From positions 1 through 62,648 of the forward strand of contig JBEMAY010000011.1 in NCBI GenBank assembly GCA_040274765.1: a DNA stretch of 62,648 nucleotides, in the 5' to 3' direction. Numbering within the stretch: position 1 is the stretch's first letter; every line of letters begins with the position of its first letter. A program made the translations under genes and the position numbers. Shown piece by piece: positions 25,256 to 33,601 of the stretch. The notes under the pieces were generated by a model. That model saw only the letters and a list, made by a program, of their open reading frames with translations. It was not told the origin of the DNA and made no database searches. Source of the stretch: Psychrobacillus sp040274765. Lineage in GTDB: Bacteria > Bacillota > Bacilli > Bacillales_A > Planococcaceae.

Positions 25256-26029
25256 ATGAAACTTTTGAAGAACTTTATTTATTTTGGATATATGCAAGCC
25301 ATTTCATGCATATTTCCTGTCATTATTTTCGGAGCTTTAGCGTTGTCCAAGATCGTTTCAATCCCTTATTTGCCTCGCTATGATTTCATCCTACTAATTT
25401 GTATAATCGCTCAAGTACTGATGCTAGCAACTAGGTTAGAAACCTGGGATGAGTTTAAGGTTATTTGTCTATTTCATGTTATCGGGTTAGCATTAGAGCT
25501 ATATAAAGTACATATGGGTTCATGGGCTTATCCAGAAGATGCCTATAGTAAAGTTTGGGGTGTGCCCCTCTATAGTGGATTTATGTATGCTAGCGTGGCT
25601 AGCTATATTTGCCAAGCGTGGAGAAGATTCGACCTACAAATTGTTCATTGGCCGACTTCTATTTTCGCATGGTTGATCGGTGCTCTTATTTACTTGAATT
25701 TTTTTACGCATCATTACTTTTACGATATTCGGTGGACTTTAAAGGCACTCTTATTCTTGTTATTTTTTCGGACTGTTGTCAGGTTTCGTATTAATGAAAA
25801 AGTATATAAAATGCCTATAATTCTATCCTTCTTGTTAATCGGTTTCTTTATATGGATTGCCGAAAATATAACTACCTTTTTAGGTGCTTGGCAATACCCA
25901 AACCAAGAGCAGGCTTGGTCAATAGTACATATCGGGAAGATTAGCTCTTGGTTTCTTCTTGTTATCATCAGCATTATTATAGTCGTTCAGCTAAAAAGAG
26001 TAAAAAACGGATCAGAGATAATACATTAG
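25256..26029 (+). CDS. DUF817 integral membrane protein
   Basis: A 257-residue protein with about seven to eight membrane helices. The sequence MGSWAYPEDAYSKVWGVPLYSGFMYASVASY, split as MGSWAYPEDAY and GVPLYSGFMYASV, marks the DUF817 family. Acidic, His and Trp residues (GSWAYPE; GAWQYPNQEQAWS) recur in the two halves, suggesting an internal duplication. The AGGAGG is only two nt from the ATG at 25256, so a TTG nine nt downstream could be the true start. Function unknown. Confidence 0.75.
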   Translation: MKLLKNFIYFGYMQAISCIFPVIIFGALALSKIVSIPYLPRYDFILLICIIAQVLMLATRLETWDEFKVICLFHVIGLALELYKVHMGSWAYPEDAYSKVWGVPLYSGFMYASVASYICQAWRRFDLQIVHWPTSIFAWLIGALIYLNFFTHHYFYDIRWTLKALLFLLFFRTVVRFRINEKVYKMPIILSFLLIGFFIWIAENITTFLGAWQYPNQEQAWSIVHIGKISSWFLLVIISIIIVVQLKRVKNGSEIIH

Positions 26030-26055
26030 GCTCCTCCTCATATCTAGCTAAACAT

Positions 26056-26096
26056 GGAAAAGGATGATTGTGCTTTATTCACAACCATCCTCCTTT
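26056..26096 (-). terminator. Bidirectional hairpin between convergent genes
   Basis: GGATGATTGTG/CACAACCATCC stem; on the minus strand it is followed by TTTT. It serves the glycosyltransferase gene and possibly DUF817. Confidence 0.65.
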
Positions 26097-26148
26097 GTAA
26101 TCCCTACGGTATACTTGAATTAACACCCAAAAACCAATTGTATTTCTG

Positions 26149-27759
26149 CTAAATAATTTTCTTCATATACTCCTCTATCTGATCTACCACATACTCATAC
26201 CGAAAGTTTAATGCAGTTTCCCTTCCATTCTGACTTAACAACTTTCTTAGTTTGTTATCATTTAAAAGCTTTTCCAAATGCTCTGCTAATCGGTTAACAT
26301 CACCAGGTTCAGCTACTAAACAATTATATCCATCTATCGCGAACTCCCTTGTCCCTCCACAATCTGTTGTTACAACAGGCAAACCACAGGCCATTGCTTC
26401 CAAAGGAGGCATTCCAAACCCTTCGTAAAGAGAGGTAAATAAAAAGAGATCTGCTTCTTGATAACTTTGCACTAACACTTCTTGGGGAGGATGAACGATC
26501 AACTCCAGTGGAAAATTCGTAGTATAACCAGGAGGCGATTGGCAGACCCACTTCACATTAAACTTATAGTCTCTGTTCCACAATAAATTCAGCGTCTTCA
26601 TCGCATCCCCAAATGCTTTAAAACGGTGGCTTGGATTACCTACTAGCAAAATCGTAGGTATTTCTTTATCCTCTAGTTTTTCTATAGGTTTATAAAATTC
26701 GGTGTCAATCCCATTAGGAATTACTTCGGAGTCCAAATTATATTTCGTCTTTAAAATTTGAGCAATACAGGCTGACACACTTGCAACAGGCATTCCAGTC
26801 TTATAACAGTTTTTTAAAGTCCCTCTTATTTCTTCATAGTTAGCAGGCGGTATGTCACCGAATAACCATTCATGACCTTGTTCCCAATAAAAAACTGCCG
26901 GGGTTATATCCTTTAGCTCCGCCATTTGATAAACCCAGCCTACAACCACTACATCACATTCCTCTACATAGTCATTTATAGGAGCGCCATACGGTATAAT
27001 TACCTCTCTATCTACCTCGACGTTTGACCACGATGGTATTACCCGCCCTTGCCCCTCTACTCCTCGTAGAAATGCTGATATATGATGCCCTTTGTTGCGA
27101 AGCATTTCCATTTGTGACAATAGCATTTTAACTCCTCCGGTAAGACCCTGATGTGGTAAAAGATATCCGATGTTCAAATGGTTTTTTGGAGAAGAGGATT
27201 TTTTTTTCGGTGTTGGATATATTTTAAACAAGCTTGCTCCATTATCATGAATCTGTATCTCACTATATCTAAAATCATAATCAATAAAATCAATAATATT
27301 CCACCGACTTTTATGGGTTTCTAAATCATTCCCTAAGTATTCTCCCTGTTCAGCTGGATAAAGTGGGGTCGATATTATAAGAGATTTATTGGTGATCCTT
27401 AACAGCTCATCTATTAATCGTAACCCATCCTTTTTATCGAAGTGTTCTAAAACATCGATTAGTAATAGTGTGTCATACTTCTTCTTTAAAGTAGGTAGCA
27501 CTTCAAAAATATTTCCATAATAAATATTGTTATATACATAATCATGGACAGGGTTATTATATCCTTCATAGCCTTCTATCCCATCTAACTGAAGATGCCA
27601 TGAGTCCTTCTCATATCTTTCGTAGGGGATATCAAAGACTTCTCTTAGCAATAATCCATATTTACCAAACCCAACACCTATATCTAGGATGGACCTTGGA
27701 CCATCCACTACTACTAAATTAACTATTTCCGGAATTGCTTGGTACCAACTTGTAGGCAT
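26149..27759 (-). CDS. Methyltransferase-glycosyltransferase (GT4) fusion
   Basis: A 536-residue two-domain protein. Residues 1-190 form a class I SAM methyltransferase: SILDIGVGFGKYG is the SAM-binding loop and YDTLLLIDVLEHFD follows. From about 195 a GT-B glycosyltransferase of family 4 begins (NIGYLLPHQGLTGGVKMLL), with VIPNGIDTEFYKP and the nucleotide-sugar site TSLYEGFGMPPLEAMACGLPVV. No membrane segment or signal. Natural substrate unknown. It may modify the collagen-like protein encoded 6 kb away, since such glycosyltransferases often accompany exosporium collagens; this is inference. Confidence 0.85.
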   Translation of the reverse strand: MPTSWYQAIPEIVNLVVVDGPRSILDIGVGFGKYGLLLREVFDIPYERYEKDSWHLQLDGIEGYEGYNNPVHDYVYNNIYYGNIFEVLPTLKKKYDTLLLIDVLEHFDKKDGLRLIDELLRITNKSLIISTPLYPAEQGEYLGNDLETHKSRWNIIDFIDYDFRYSEIQIHDNGASLFKIYPTPKKKSSSPKNHLNIGYLLPHQGLTGGVKMLLSQMEMLRNKGHHISAFLRGVEGQGRVIPSWSNVEVDREVIIPYGAPINDYVEECDVVVVGWVYQMAELKDITPAVFYWEQGHEWLFGDIPPANYEEIRGTLKNCYKTGMPVASVSACIAQILKTKYNLDSEVIPNGIDTEFYKPIEKLEDKEIPTILLVGNPSHRFKAFGDAMKTLNLLWNRDYKFNVKWVCQSPPGYTTNFPLELIVHPPQEVLVQSYQEADLFLFTSLYEGFGMPPLEAMACGLPVVTTDCGGTREFAIDGYNCLVAEPGDVNRLAEHLEKLLNDNKLRKLLSQNGRETALNFRYEYVVDQIEEYMKKII

Positions 27760-27849
27760 CTTGTGTGCTCCTTACTATTTATTATAAATACCCTCTCACA
27801 TTTCTATATGTATGATATCTTTGCTTTCTTAGTTACACCCGTCAAAACG

Positions 27850-27892
27850 ATAAAAGGACATCTCGCAGAATTTCTACTGCAAAATGCCCTTT
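27850..27892 (-). terminator. Terminator of the cgoX gene
   Basis: Minus strand: AAAGGGCATTTTGCAG pairs with CTGCGAGATGTCCTTTT around a seven-nt loop. Confidence 0.8.
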
Positions 27893-27902
27893 AGTAAATC
27901 GT

Positions 27903-29294
27903 TCATCCTATTATATTTTCTATAATTTGTTCAGCTGTTTCCTTTCCGTTTTTAATACAAGGTCCAATTCCTACTCCATAATACGAGCAGCCAGACAGGA
28001 TCACATTCGGGAAGAGACTAAGCATTTTTTGTTCAAGTGATTTAATCGCTTCTGCATGCTTTAGATGGTAATTAGGCATCTTATCATTCCATTTAGTGAC
28101 CTCCACAACCTGAGGTACGCCATCTAGCTTAAGACTATTTCTTATATCCTTCATAGCAACCTCTATTAACTCATCCTCACTCATATGCTTCATCCTTGAA
28201 AATTCTGGATTAGTGCTTTTATAGAACATACGAACTAATAGAGCACTGTTTTTTGAGGTATGTGTCCATTTACGACTCGTCCATGTGCATGCATTACATT
28301 TCACATCTGAGTTTTCCGATACGATATAACCCGTGCCTTCTGCTGGTAATTGCTTATCTGGAATATCAAAGCCCAGATAAATACTGATCAGTGATGAATT
28401 TTTAAGTTTACTAAAGTCAGCATCTAACTTACTATGTTTTAATACGCTTTGCGCAACATCATGAGGCGTTGCTAGGACGACAAAATCACTTTCCATTGTT
28501 TGACCGTCCGAAAGAGAAACACTATACACACTATCCTTTTTCTCCACTGTAGAAACATAAACACCCTTCATAATAGTTGAATCTATCAATTCCTTTTCCA
28601 TCTTATCAATTAATGTAGATAAACCATTTTTAAAGGATATAAATTTCTTATTAGCAGACTTTTGGAATTGTTCTTTATTGGCCTCGAGACCTTTAATAAT
28701 ACTTCCATATTGGTTTTTATAATCGACCAAGTAAGGCAATGTTGTCTCCATCGTCAGCTTATCCAAATCACCAGAATATACACCAGATAGTACAGGAGCC
28801 ACTTGTTTCTCAACAAGCTCTTCCCCTAAGAAATGCTTTAAAAAAGAACCAATTGAGCTGTCCTTAGTAAACCCTTCGTTTGGCATATCAAAATCCTTTA
28901 AAGCTTCCTCTTTTCCTTCATCTGAAATAAGCGTACTACTTTCAAGTGATTCCACACTTGTAGGTATGCCAAAAACAGAATCGGCCGGTATGGCATGTAA
29001 TTCGTTGTTCGTATACAGATAGGATATACCTGTTGCATTATAAACCAACTCGTCCTCTAGGCCGAGCTCCTTTACTAGCGGCAATACAGATTCATGTCGT
29101 GCAACAATGGAATCTGCTCCAACTTCCATGATAAAATCATCCTTATGTACGGAATGGATTTTCCCACCTAAGTATTCATTTGACTCGATTAAGGTCAATT
29201 CAATATCTAAGGATTTCTCCTTTTTAAGCTGGTGCAAATAATGCATGACGGAAAGTCCTGTTATTCCCCCACCAACGACAACTATCCTTTTCAA
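27903..29294 (-). CDS. hemY: Coproporphyrinogen III oxidase (CgoX/HemY)
   Basis: A 463-residue FAD enzyme that oxidises coproporphyrinogen III to coproporphyrin III in the Gram-positive haem pathway. The FAD motif is VVVGGGITGLSVMHYL; EVGADSIVARH, SSLISIYLGFD and the C-terminal GCSYYGVGIGPCIKNGKETAE are family features. The reading frame could start at GTG 29303, but that overlaps GGAGGA. TTG 29294, nine nt downstream of it, is preferred and gives the canonical MKRIVVVGGGITG start. It is not in a hemEHY operon; it lies downstream of, and on the same strand as, the kyn genes, whose dioxygenase needs haem. Probably a second copy or a relocated gene. Confidence 0.87.
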   Translation of the reverse strand: MKRIVVVGGGITGLSVMHYLHQLKKEKSLDIELTLIESNEYLGGKIHSVHKDDFIMEVGADSIVARHESVLPLVKELGLEDELVYNATGISYLYTNNELHAIPADSVFGIPTSVESLESSTLISDEGKEEALKDFDMPNEGFTKDSSIGSFLKHFLGEELVEKQVAPVLSGVYSGDLDKLTMETTLPYLVDYKNQYGSIIKGLEANKEQFQKSANKKFISFKNGLSTLIDKMEKELIDSTIMKGVYVSTVEKKDSVYSVSLSDGQTMESDFVVLATPHDVAQSVLKHSKLDADFSKLKNSSLISIYLGFDIPDKQLPAEGTGYIVSENSDVKCNACTWTSRKWTHTSKNSALLVRMFYKSTNPEFSRMKHMSEDELIEVAMKDIRNSLKLDGVPQVVEVTKWNDKMPNYHLKHAEAIKSLEQKMLSLFPNVILSGCSYYGVGIGPCIKNGKETAEQIIENIIG

Positions 29295-29474
29295 AGTAAT
29301 CACTCCTCCTGTGCTTCATACATCCATATTATCTTAAGTATAAACATGTATGAAAGGATATAGTATGATTTCTCTCACTCTCTAGAGGATTTTGAAGGAA
29401 CGTTTACAAGATTGTCAAAATTAATCTTACACAGTAGGGTCATTTTTATTTTTTCTGCTATTTTCCTTTTTAAA

Positions 29475-30101
29475 TTAGAGAGCTCTTAAGACGGCTCTAA
29501 CAGGACTTCCATCTGCACCTATAATTTTTAATGGAAGTGCTATCATCTCATACTCTCCAGCAGAAACATCCTGCAAATACAGGTTTTCAACAATAGAAAC
29601 CCCGTGCTGATACAGCGTATGATGTATCGGAAGCTCCTTACTTGTTATATCATCCACAGAAGGAATATCTAGACCCAATAAAAAGATACCTTTTTCTTGT
29701 AAAAATTCACCTATATTCCTTCTCAACAAAGGAATGCTATTAGGAAACTGTTGTACATTCGTCACTTTTTTCGTTTTCAATAACAGACGTTTTACTCCCT
29801 CTAGATTAAAGGTCTCTAGCTCCTCTCGCCCAATCAAATCCATCCCAGTTACATCGATGACCTTTGCATTTCCGATATAATTATTCACATCCAACTGATC
29901 GATTGTATCTGCGCTACTATTGAAATGAAAGGGTGCGTCTGCATGAGTTCCAGTATGCACACTAGCTGTTATTTGCCCAATGTTGACTGAGCCTGTTTGC
30001 TCCTTCGTATGTGCAACCTTAAAGTTAAAGGGCAAATCTCCTGGCCAAGTGGCTATCTCGTTTGTAAGGGGCTGTGTAATATCAATCCATCTTTTAGTCA
30101 T
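29475..30101 (-). CDS. kynB: Kynurenine formamidase (arylformamidase)
   Basis: A 208-residue metal-dependent hydrolase of the cyclase family that converts N-formylkynurenine to kynurenine and formate. The zinc motif SVHTGTHADAPFHF and the conserved WPGDLPF are visible, as is LLGLDIPSVDD. It is the third gene of the kyn operon, 12 bp after kynA, with the ribosome-binding site GAGGTGAAGGAAT. No clear terminator follows, so read-through towards the cgoX gene 180 bp downstream is possible. Confidence 0.95.
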   Translation of the reverse strand: MTKRWIDITQPLTNEIATWPGDLPFNFKVAHTKEQTGSVNIGQITASVHTGTHADAPFHFNSSADTIDQLDVNNYIGNAKVIDVTGMDLIGREELETFNLEGVKRLLLKTKKVTNVQQFPNSIPLLRRNIGEFLQEKGIFLLGLDIPSVDDITSKELPIHHTLYQHGVSIVENLYLQDVSAGEYEMIALPLKIIGADGSPVRAVLRAL

Positions 30102-30113
30102 ATTCCTTCACCT

Positions 30114-30956
30114 CTATAGATTAGTTCGTAAATCCCATAACTCAGGAAAAAAGCGATGATCTAATACTTTCCGTAAATAGTTTACTCCGGAGGAACCCCC
30201 TGTACCCACTTTAAAACCAATAATACGCTCTACAGTTTTCATATGCCGAAATCTCCATTGCTGTAACCAATCCTCAATGTCTATTAGTTTTTCTGCCAAT
30301 TGATAGAGCTCCCAATACTGTTCCACATTTTGATATACTTTTTTCCAGGCATCAGCGACACTAGTGTCTCCTGAGTATGTGATGGAATAATCCCTTTGTA
30401 GTAAATCGGGATTAATAGGAAATCCTCTTCTAGACAACGCTCCAATGGACACATCATAAATACTTGGGGATTGGTAGGCTAGATTCAATTCCTGATGTAA
30501 TTTTATTTCTTTTTCATATATCTTTAAGATATGGGCTGTTTTGTACCCCAAAGCAAATTCAATTTTACGATACTGATAAGACTGAAAACCAGATGATTTT
30601 CCTAAGTGATCTCGGAATTCCAAATACTCTGCAGGGGTTAGAGTAGACAATACATCCCATGCTTGAATAAGTTGTGATTGTATTTTTGTGACTCTCGCTA
30701 ACATTTTAAAGGCGCTTTGTAGATTATCCTCTTGAATCGCTTGAATCGCACTAGTTAATTCGTGTAGGATAAGCTTCATCCATAATTCATTTACCTGATG
30801 AATAATTATAAATAGCAGCTCATCGTGGTGAGTCGACAACATATTTTGACTAGATAAAATAGTCTCAAGCTTAAGGTAATCCCCATATGTCATGTCTTGT
30901 TCAAAATTTGTATGAATTCCTTTTTCATTAGAATCTATCTCATTGTTATTAGACAA
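30114..30956 (-). CDS. kynA: Tryptophan 2,3-dioxygenase
   Basis: A 280-residue haem enzyme that opens the tryptophan ring with O2 to give N-formylkynurenine. TYGDYLKLETILSSQ, the distal-His segment HHDELLFIIIHQVNELWMKL, SSGFQSYQYRKIEFALG, and the C-terminal RHMKTVERIIGFKVGTGGSSG are all characteristic; the His in RHMKTVERIIG is the haem ligand. It is the second gene of the operon, 15 bp after kynU. Confidence 0.96.
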   Translation of the reverse strand: MSNNNEIDSNEKGIHTNFEQDMTYGDYLKLETILSSQNMLSTHHDELLFIIIHQVNELWMKLILHELTSAIQAIQEDNLQSAFKMLARVTKIQSQLIQAWDVLSTLTPAEYLEFRDHLGKSSGFQSYQYRKIEFALGYKTAHILKIYEKEIKLHQELNLAYQSPSIYDVSIGALSRRGFPINPDLLQRDYSITYSGDTSVADAWKKVYQNVEQYWELYQLAEKLIDIEDWLQQWRFRHMKTVERIIGFKVGTGGSSGVNYLRKVLDHRFFPELWDLRTNL

Positions 30957-30971
30957 ACACGTTTCCCCTTT

Positions 30972-32240
30972 CTAGGCTATTACTTCTCTTTCATTTTCAA
31001 ATCGGGAATATTCTTTATTTGCCATAATTTCTTTTAGTATATTTATAGTTTTATATACCTCTTCAAATGTGTTGTATAGAGCGACAGGAGCTAAGCGTAT
31101 TCCATTGGGTGCACGAAAATCTGGAATGATTCTTCTCTCTTTTAATGCTTTGCAAATTCTTGCTGCCTCCTTATGCTTAAGAAACAAGTGCCCGCCTCTC
31201 TTTTCCTTTTCACTTGGTGTCATGATTGTAAAACCAAAGTCACTTAGCTCTTCGTCTATTAAACAACGCATGAATTCTGTTAGCTGCTCTGATTTTCTTC
31301 GGATTCTTTGTATACCGACCTCTTCAAACATGTCTAGTGACCCTAACAAAGGCGCAGCACTTAATATATGAGGCGTTCCTATTTGAAAAGAACTTACTTG
31401 TTCAGCAGGTGTCATGAATATTTCTAAATCAAATTGCTTCTCTTTATGTGACCCAAACCAACCAGCAAGCCCAGGCTTCGTCCCAAAATGCTTCTCGTTT
31501 ACATATAAACCTCCTACAGCACCTGGTCCCCCATTTAAATGCTTATATGTACACCAAAAAGCAAAATCTACTCCCCATTCATGTAAGGAATGAGGAATAG
31601 CACCAATGGAGTGACAAAGGTCAAAGCCAATTAATATACCTCTTTTATGTGCTTCGTCCGTTAGTTGTTTTATATTCAAAATTTGTCCGCTCCGATATAG
31701 AACACTCGGTAATACAATCATTGCTACTTCTTCCGTCATAGCTTCTATAATATCTTCCTCAATTAAAAGTCCTTCCCTCCCTTTCACTATTACGAGATGC
31801 TCTTCTGGAGATTTACCGTGTAAAGAAAGCTGGCTACTGACCGCATACAAATCGGAGGGGAAGTTTAATTCATCTACTAAAATTTTTGTTTTCTTACCAT
31901 GTGGTTGATAAAAGGTAGCAACTAATTGATGTAGGTTAGAGGTTGTGGACCCAGTAATAATTACCTCCTCGGGCAATGCACCTATTAATGGGGCACACAG
32001 CTCTCCTAAGTTCTCTGAAAGATAAAACCATTGATGATCACCTTTCATCCATCCATCGATTCCATGCTTTTTCCAGGAATCCAACAAATTTAAGACAGCT
32101 GCCTCCGCTCTTTTAGATAAAAGACCTAATGAGTTACCGTCCATATAAATAGTGTTCATTGGGATATAGAACTCTTGACGATATTGATTTAAATCATCCT
32201 CTTTATCAAGCTTTCTAGCGAATTCAATGTTATTTTTCAT
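30972..32240 (-). CDS. kynU: Kynureninase
   Basis: A 422-residue PLP enzyme that cleaves kynurenine to anthranilate and alanine. The PLP-Lys lies in FAFWCTYKHLNGGPG; GSTTSNLHQLVATFY holds the phosphate-binding site, GFDLCHSIGAIPH the Asp contacting the cofactor, and MDGNSLGLLSKRAE the N-terminal signature. The start is set at 32240 with AAGGGATGG upstream. The 21-codon upstream extension contains an extended -10 promoter and is rejected. First gene of the complete kynU-kynA-kynB set; anthranilate can feed tryptophan synthesis or aromatic compounds. Confidence 0.95.
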   Translation of the reverse strand: MKNNIEFARKLDKEDDLNQYRQEFYIPMNTIYMDGNSLGLLSKRAEAAVLNLLDSWKKHGIDGWMKGDHQWFYLSENLGELCAPLIGALPEEVIITGSTTSNLHQLVATFYQPHGKKTKILVDELNFPSDLYAVSSQLSLHGKSPEEHLVIVKGREGLLIEEDIIEAMTEEVAMIVLPSVLYRSGQILNIKQLTDEAHKRGILIGFDLCHSIGAIPHSLHEWGVDFAFWCTYKHLNGGPGAVGGLYVNEKHFGTKPGLAGWFGSHKEKQFDLEIFMTPAEQVSSFQIGTPHILSAAPLLGSLDMFEEVGIQRIRRKSEQLTEFMRCLIDEELSDFGFTIMTPSEKEKRGGHLFLKHKEAARICKALKERRIIPDFRAPNGIRLAPVALYNTFEEVYKTINILKEIMANKEYSRFENEREVIA

Positions 32241-32273
32241 ATAAACGCCATCCCTTAACTGAATTTTCTTTTT

Positions 32274-32282
32274 ATTATAACA
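32274..32282 (-). promoter_or_regulatory. Extended -10 promoter of the kyn operon
   Basis: Minus strand TGTTATAAT matches the TGn-TATAAT extended -10 box, about 35 nt before the kynU start. No convincing -35 element is visible. Confidence 0.6.
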
Positions 32283-32369
32283 AAAACGATTGGAGACATC
32301 CATGCGATAACAAAGAACCGGGGACTTCTACTTTACATATAAATATAAAGAATAAGGGGGGAAATAAAT

Positions 32370-33455
32370 TTGATTACGATCAGTCTATGTATGATTGTAA
32401 AAAATGAAGAAGAAGTTATTGGGAGGTGCCTCGCTTCAGTTAAAGACATAGTAGATGAGATTAATATAGTGGATACCGGTTCAACTGACCAAACAAAAAA
32501 AATCGTAAAACAATATACAGATCGCATTTTTGATTTTAAGTGGATAGATGATTTTGCAGCGGCTAGAAATTATTCATTTGACCAGGCAACTAAGGAATAT
32601 ATATTGTGGCTAGATGCCGATGATGTTTTTACAGAAGATGATCAAGAAAAACTTAAAGAACTTAAAAATTCCCTTGACCATTCCTATGATGCAATATCGA
32701 TGAAGTACCATTTAGCCTTTGATGAACTTGGTAATGTAACCTATCTATTACGAAGATATCGGCTTGTTAATAGAAAAAAGCAATTTAAATGGATAGGTCA
32801 GGTGCACGAATATTTATCCGTTTATGGAAATCTTCTTGATAGTGATGTCGCAGTTAGTCACTTACCATTGTCTCATGACTCCAATAGGAATATTAACATT
32901 TACCAAAAAATGATAGATGAAGGTAAAGAATTATCTCCACGTGATACCTTTTATTTTGCAAACGAATTAATGGATCACTCTAAATATAAGGAAGCTATCA
33001 TGTATTACGAATTATTTTTAGAAACAAATAAAGGATGGATTGAAGATAATATAACAGCATGCTTTAAACTTGCCGACTGCTACTACGCAATAGGAGACAA
33101 TCATCTAACTTTAATATCAACATTGAGAACCCTTACCTATGATGTGCCAAGACCGGAGGCCTGTTGCAGGATTGGGTATTATTTTATGGAACAAAATAAA
33201 AATATAGAAGCTATCTATTGGTATAAGCAAGCGCTTAACTATACAAATAATGAAACACTTAGTTTCCAAAATACTAATTTCTCTACCTGGTTACCTCATC
33301 TGCAGCTTTGTGTCCTTTATGATCGAATGCAAGAACATAGAATTGCCTACTCTCACAATGAGCAAGCAAGAAAATATAGACCAACAGATGAACGAATATT
33401 AGGTAATAAAAAATATTTCGAACAGCTTTTTAGAGATAGTTTAAAAGAAGAATAG
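32370..33455 (+). CDS. GT2 glycosyltransferase with C-terminal TPR-like helices
   Basis: A 361-residue cytosolic glycosyltransferase. The GT-A fold carries SLCMIVKNEEEVIGRCLASV at the N-terminus and IVDTGSTDQT, and its metal-binding DxD is LWLDADDVF. After about residue 195 the sequence is helical TPR-like (FYFANELMDHSKYKEAIMYY). This architecture is shared with SunS-like peptide and protein glycosyltransferases. The start is TTG at 32370 eight nt after GGGGGG. The collagen-like gene is 147 bp downstream on the same strand, beyond a terminator, so its product is the likely target. Confidence 0.88.
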   Translation: MITISLCMIVKNEEEVIGRCLASVKDIVDEINIVDTGSTDQTKKIVKQYTDRIFDFKWIDDFAAARNYSFDQATKEYILWLDADDVFTEDDQEKLKELKNSLDHSYDAISMKYHLAFDELGNVTYLLRRYRLVNRKKQFKWIGQVHEYLSVYGNLLDSDVAVSHLPLSHDSNRNINIYQKMIDEGKELSPRDTFYFANELMDHSKYKEAIMYYELFLETNKGWIEDNITACFKLADCYYAIGDNHLTLISTLRTLTYDVPRPEACCRIGYYFMEQNKNIEAIYWYKQALNYTNNETLSFQNTNFSTWLPHLQLCVLYDRMQEHRIAYSHNEQARKYRPTDERILGNKKYFEQLFRDSLKEE

Positions 33456-33485
33456 AAGCTTTCAAATAAACAAAATACCTATTTT

Positions 33486-33519
33486 AAGCCCCTTATATCT
33501 AAAATAAGGGGCTTTTTTT
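33486..33519 (+). terminator. Terminator of the GT2 gene
   Basis: AAGCCCCTTAT/ATAAGGGGCTT hairpin followed by seven Ts. Confidence 0.9.
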
Positions 33520-33547
33520 GAAATTTATTTAGACAAGTAGTCCTTTG

Positions 33548-33595
33548 ACCTCCTCCATCCTACTTTCAACGAATAGGATGTTACAGAAAGGAGGT
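33548..33595 (+). promoter_or_regulatory. Hairpin sequestering the collagen-gene ribosome-binding site
   Basis: ACCTCCT (33548-33554) is exactly complementary to AGGAGGT (33589-33595), the ribosome-binding site. Between them CATCCTA (33556-33562) pairs with TAGGATG (33574-33580). The nested stems can hide the Shine-Dalgarno sequence in the mRNA. Regulatory use is inferred. Confidence 0.5.
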
Positions 33596-33601
33596 GAAAA
33601 A

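Noticed and set aside
32241..32303. A 21-codon extension of kynureninase
   Set aside because: It contains the extended -10 promoter; a ribosome-binding site precedes the inner ATG.
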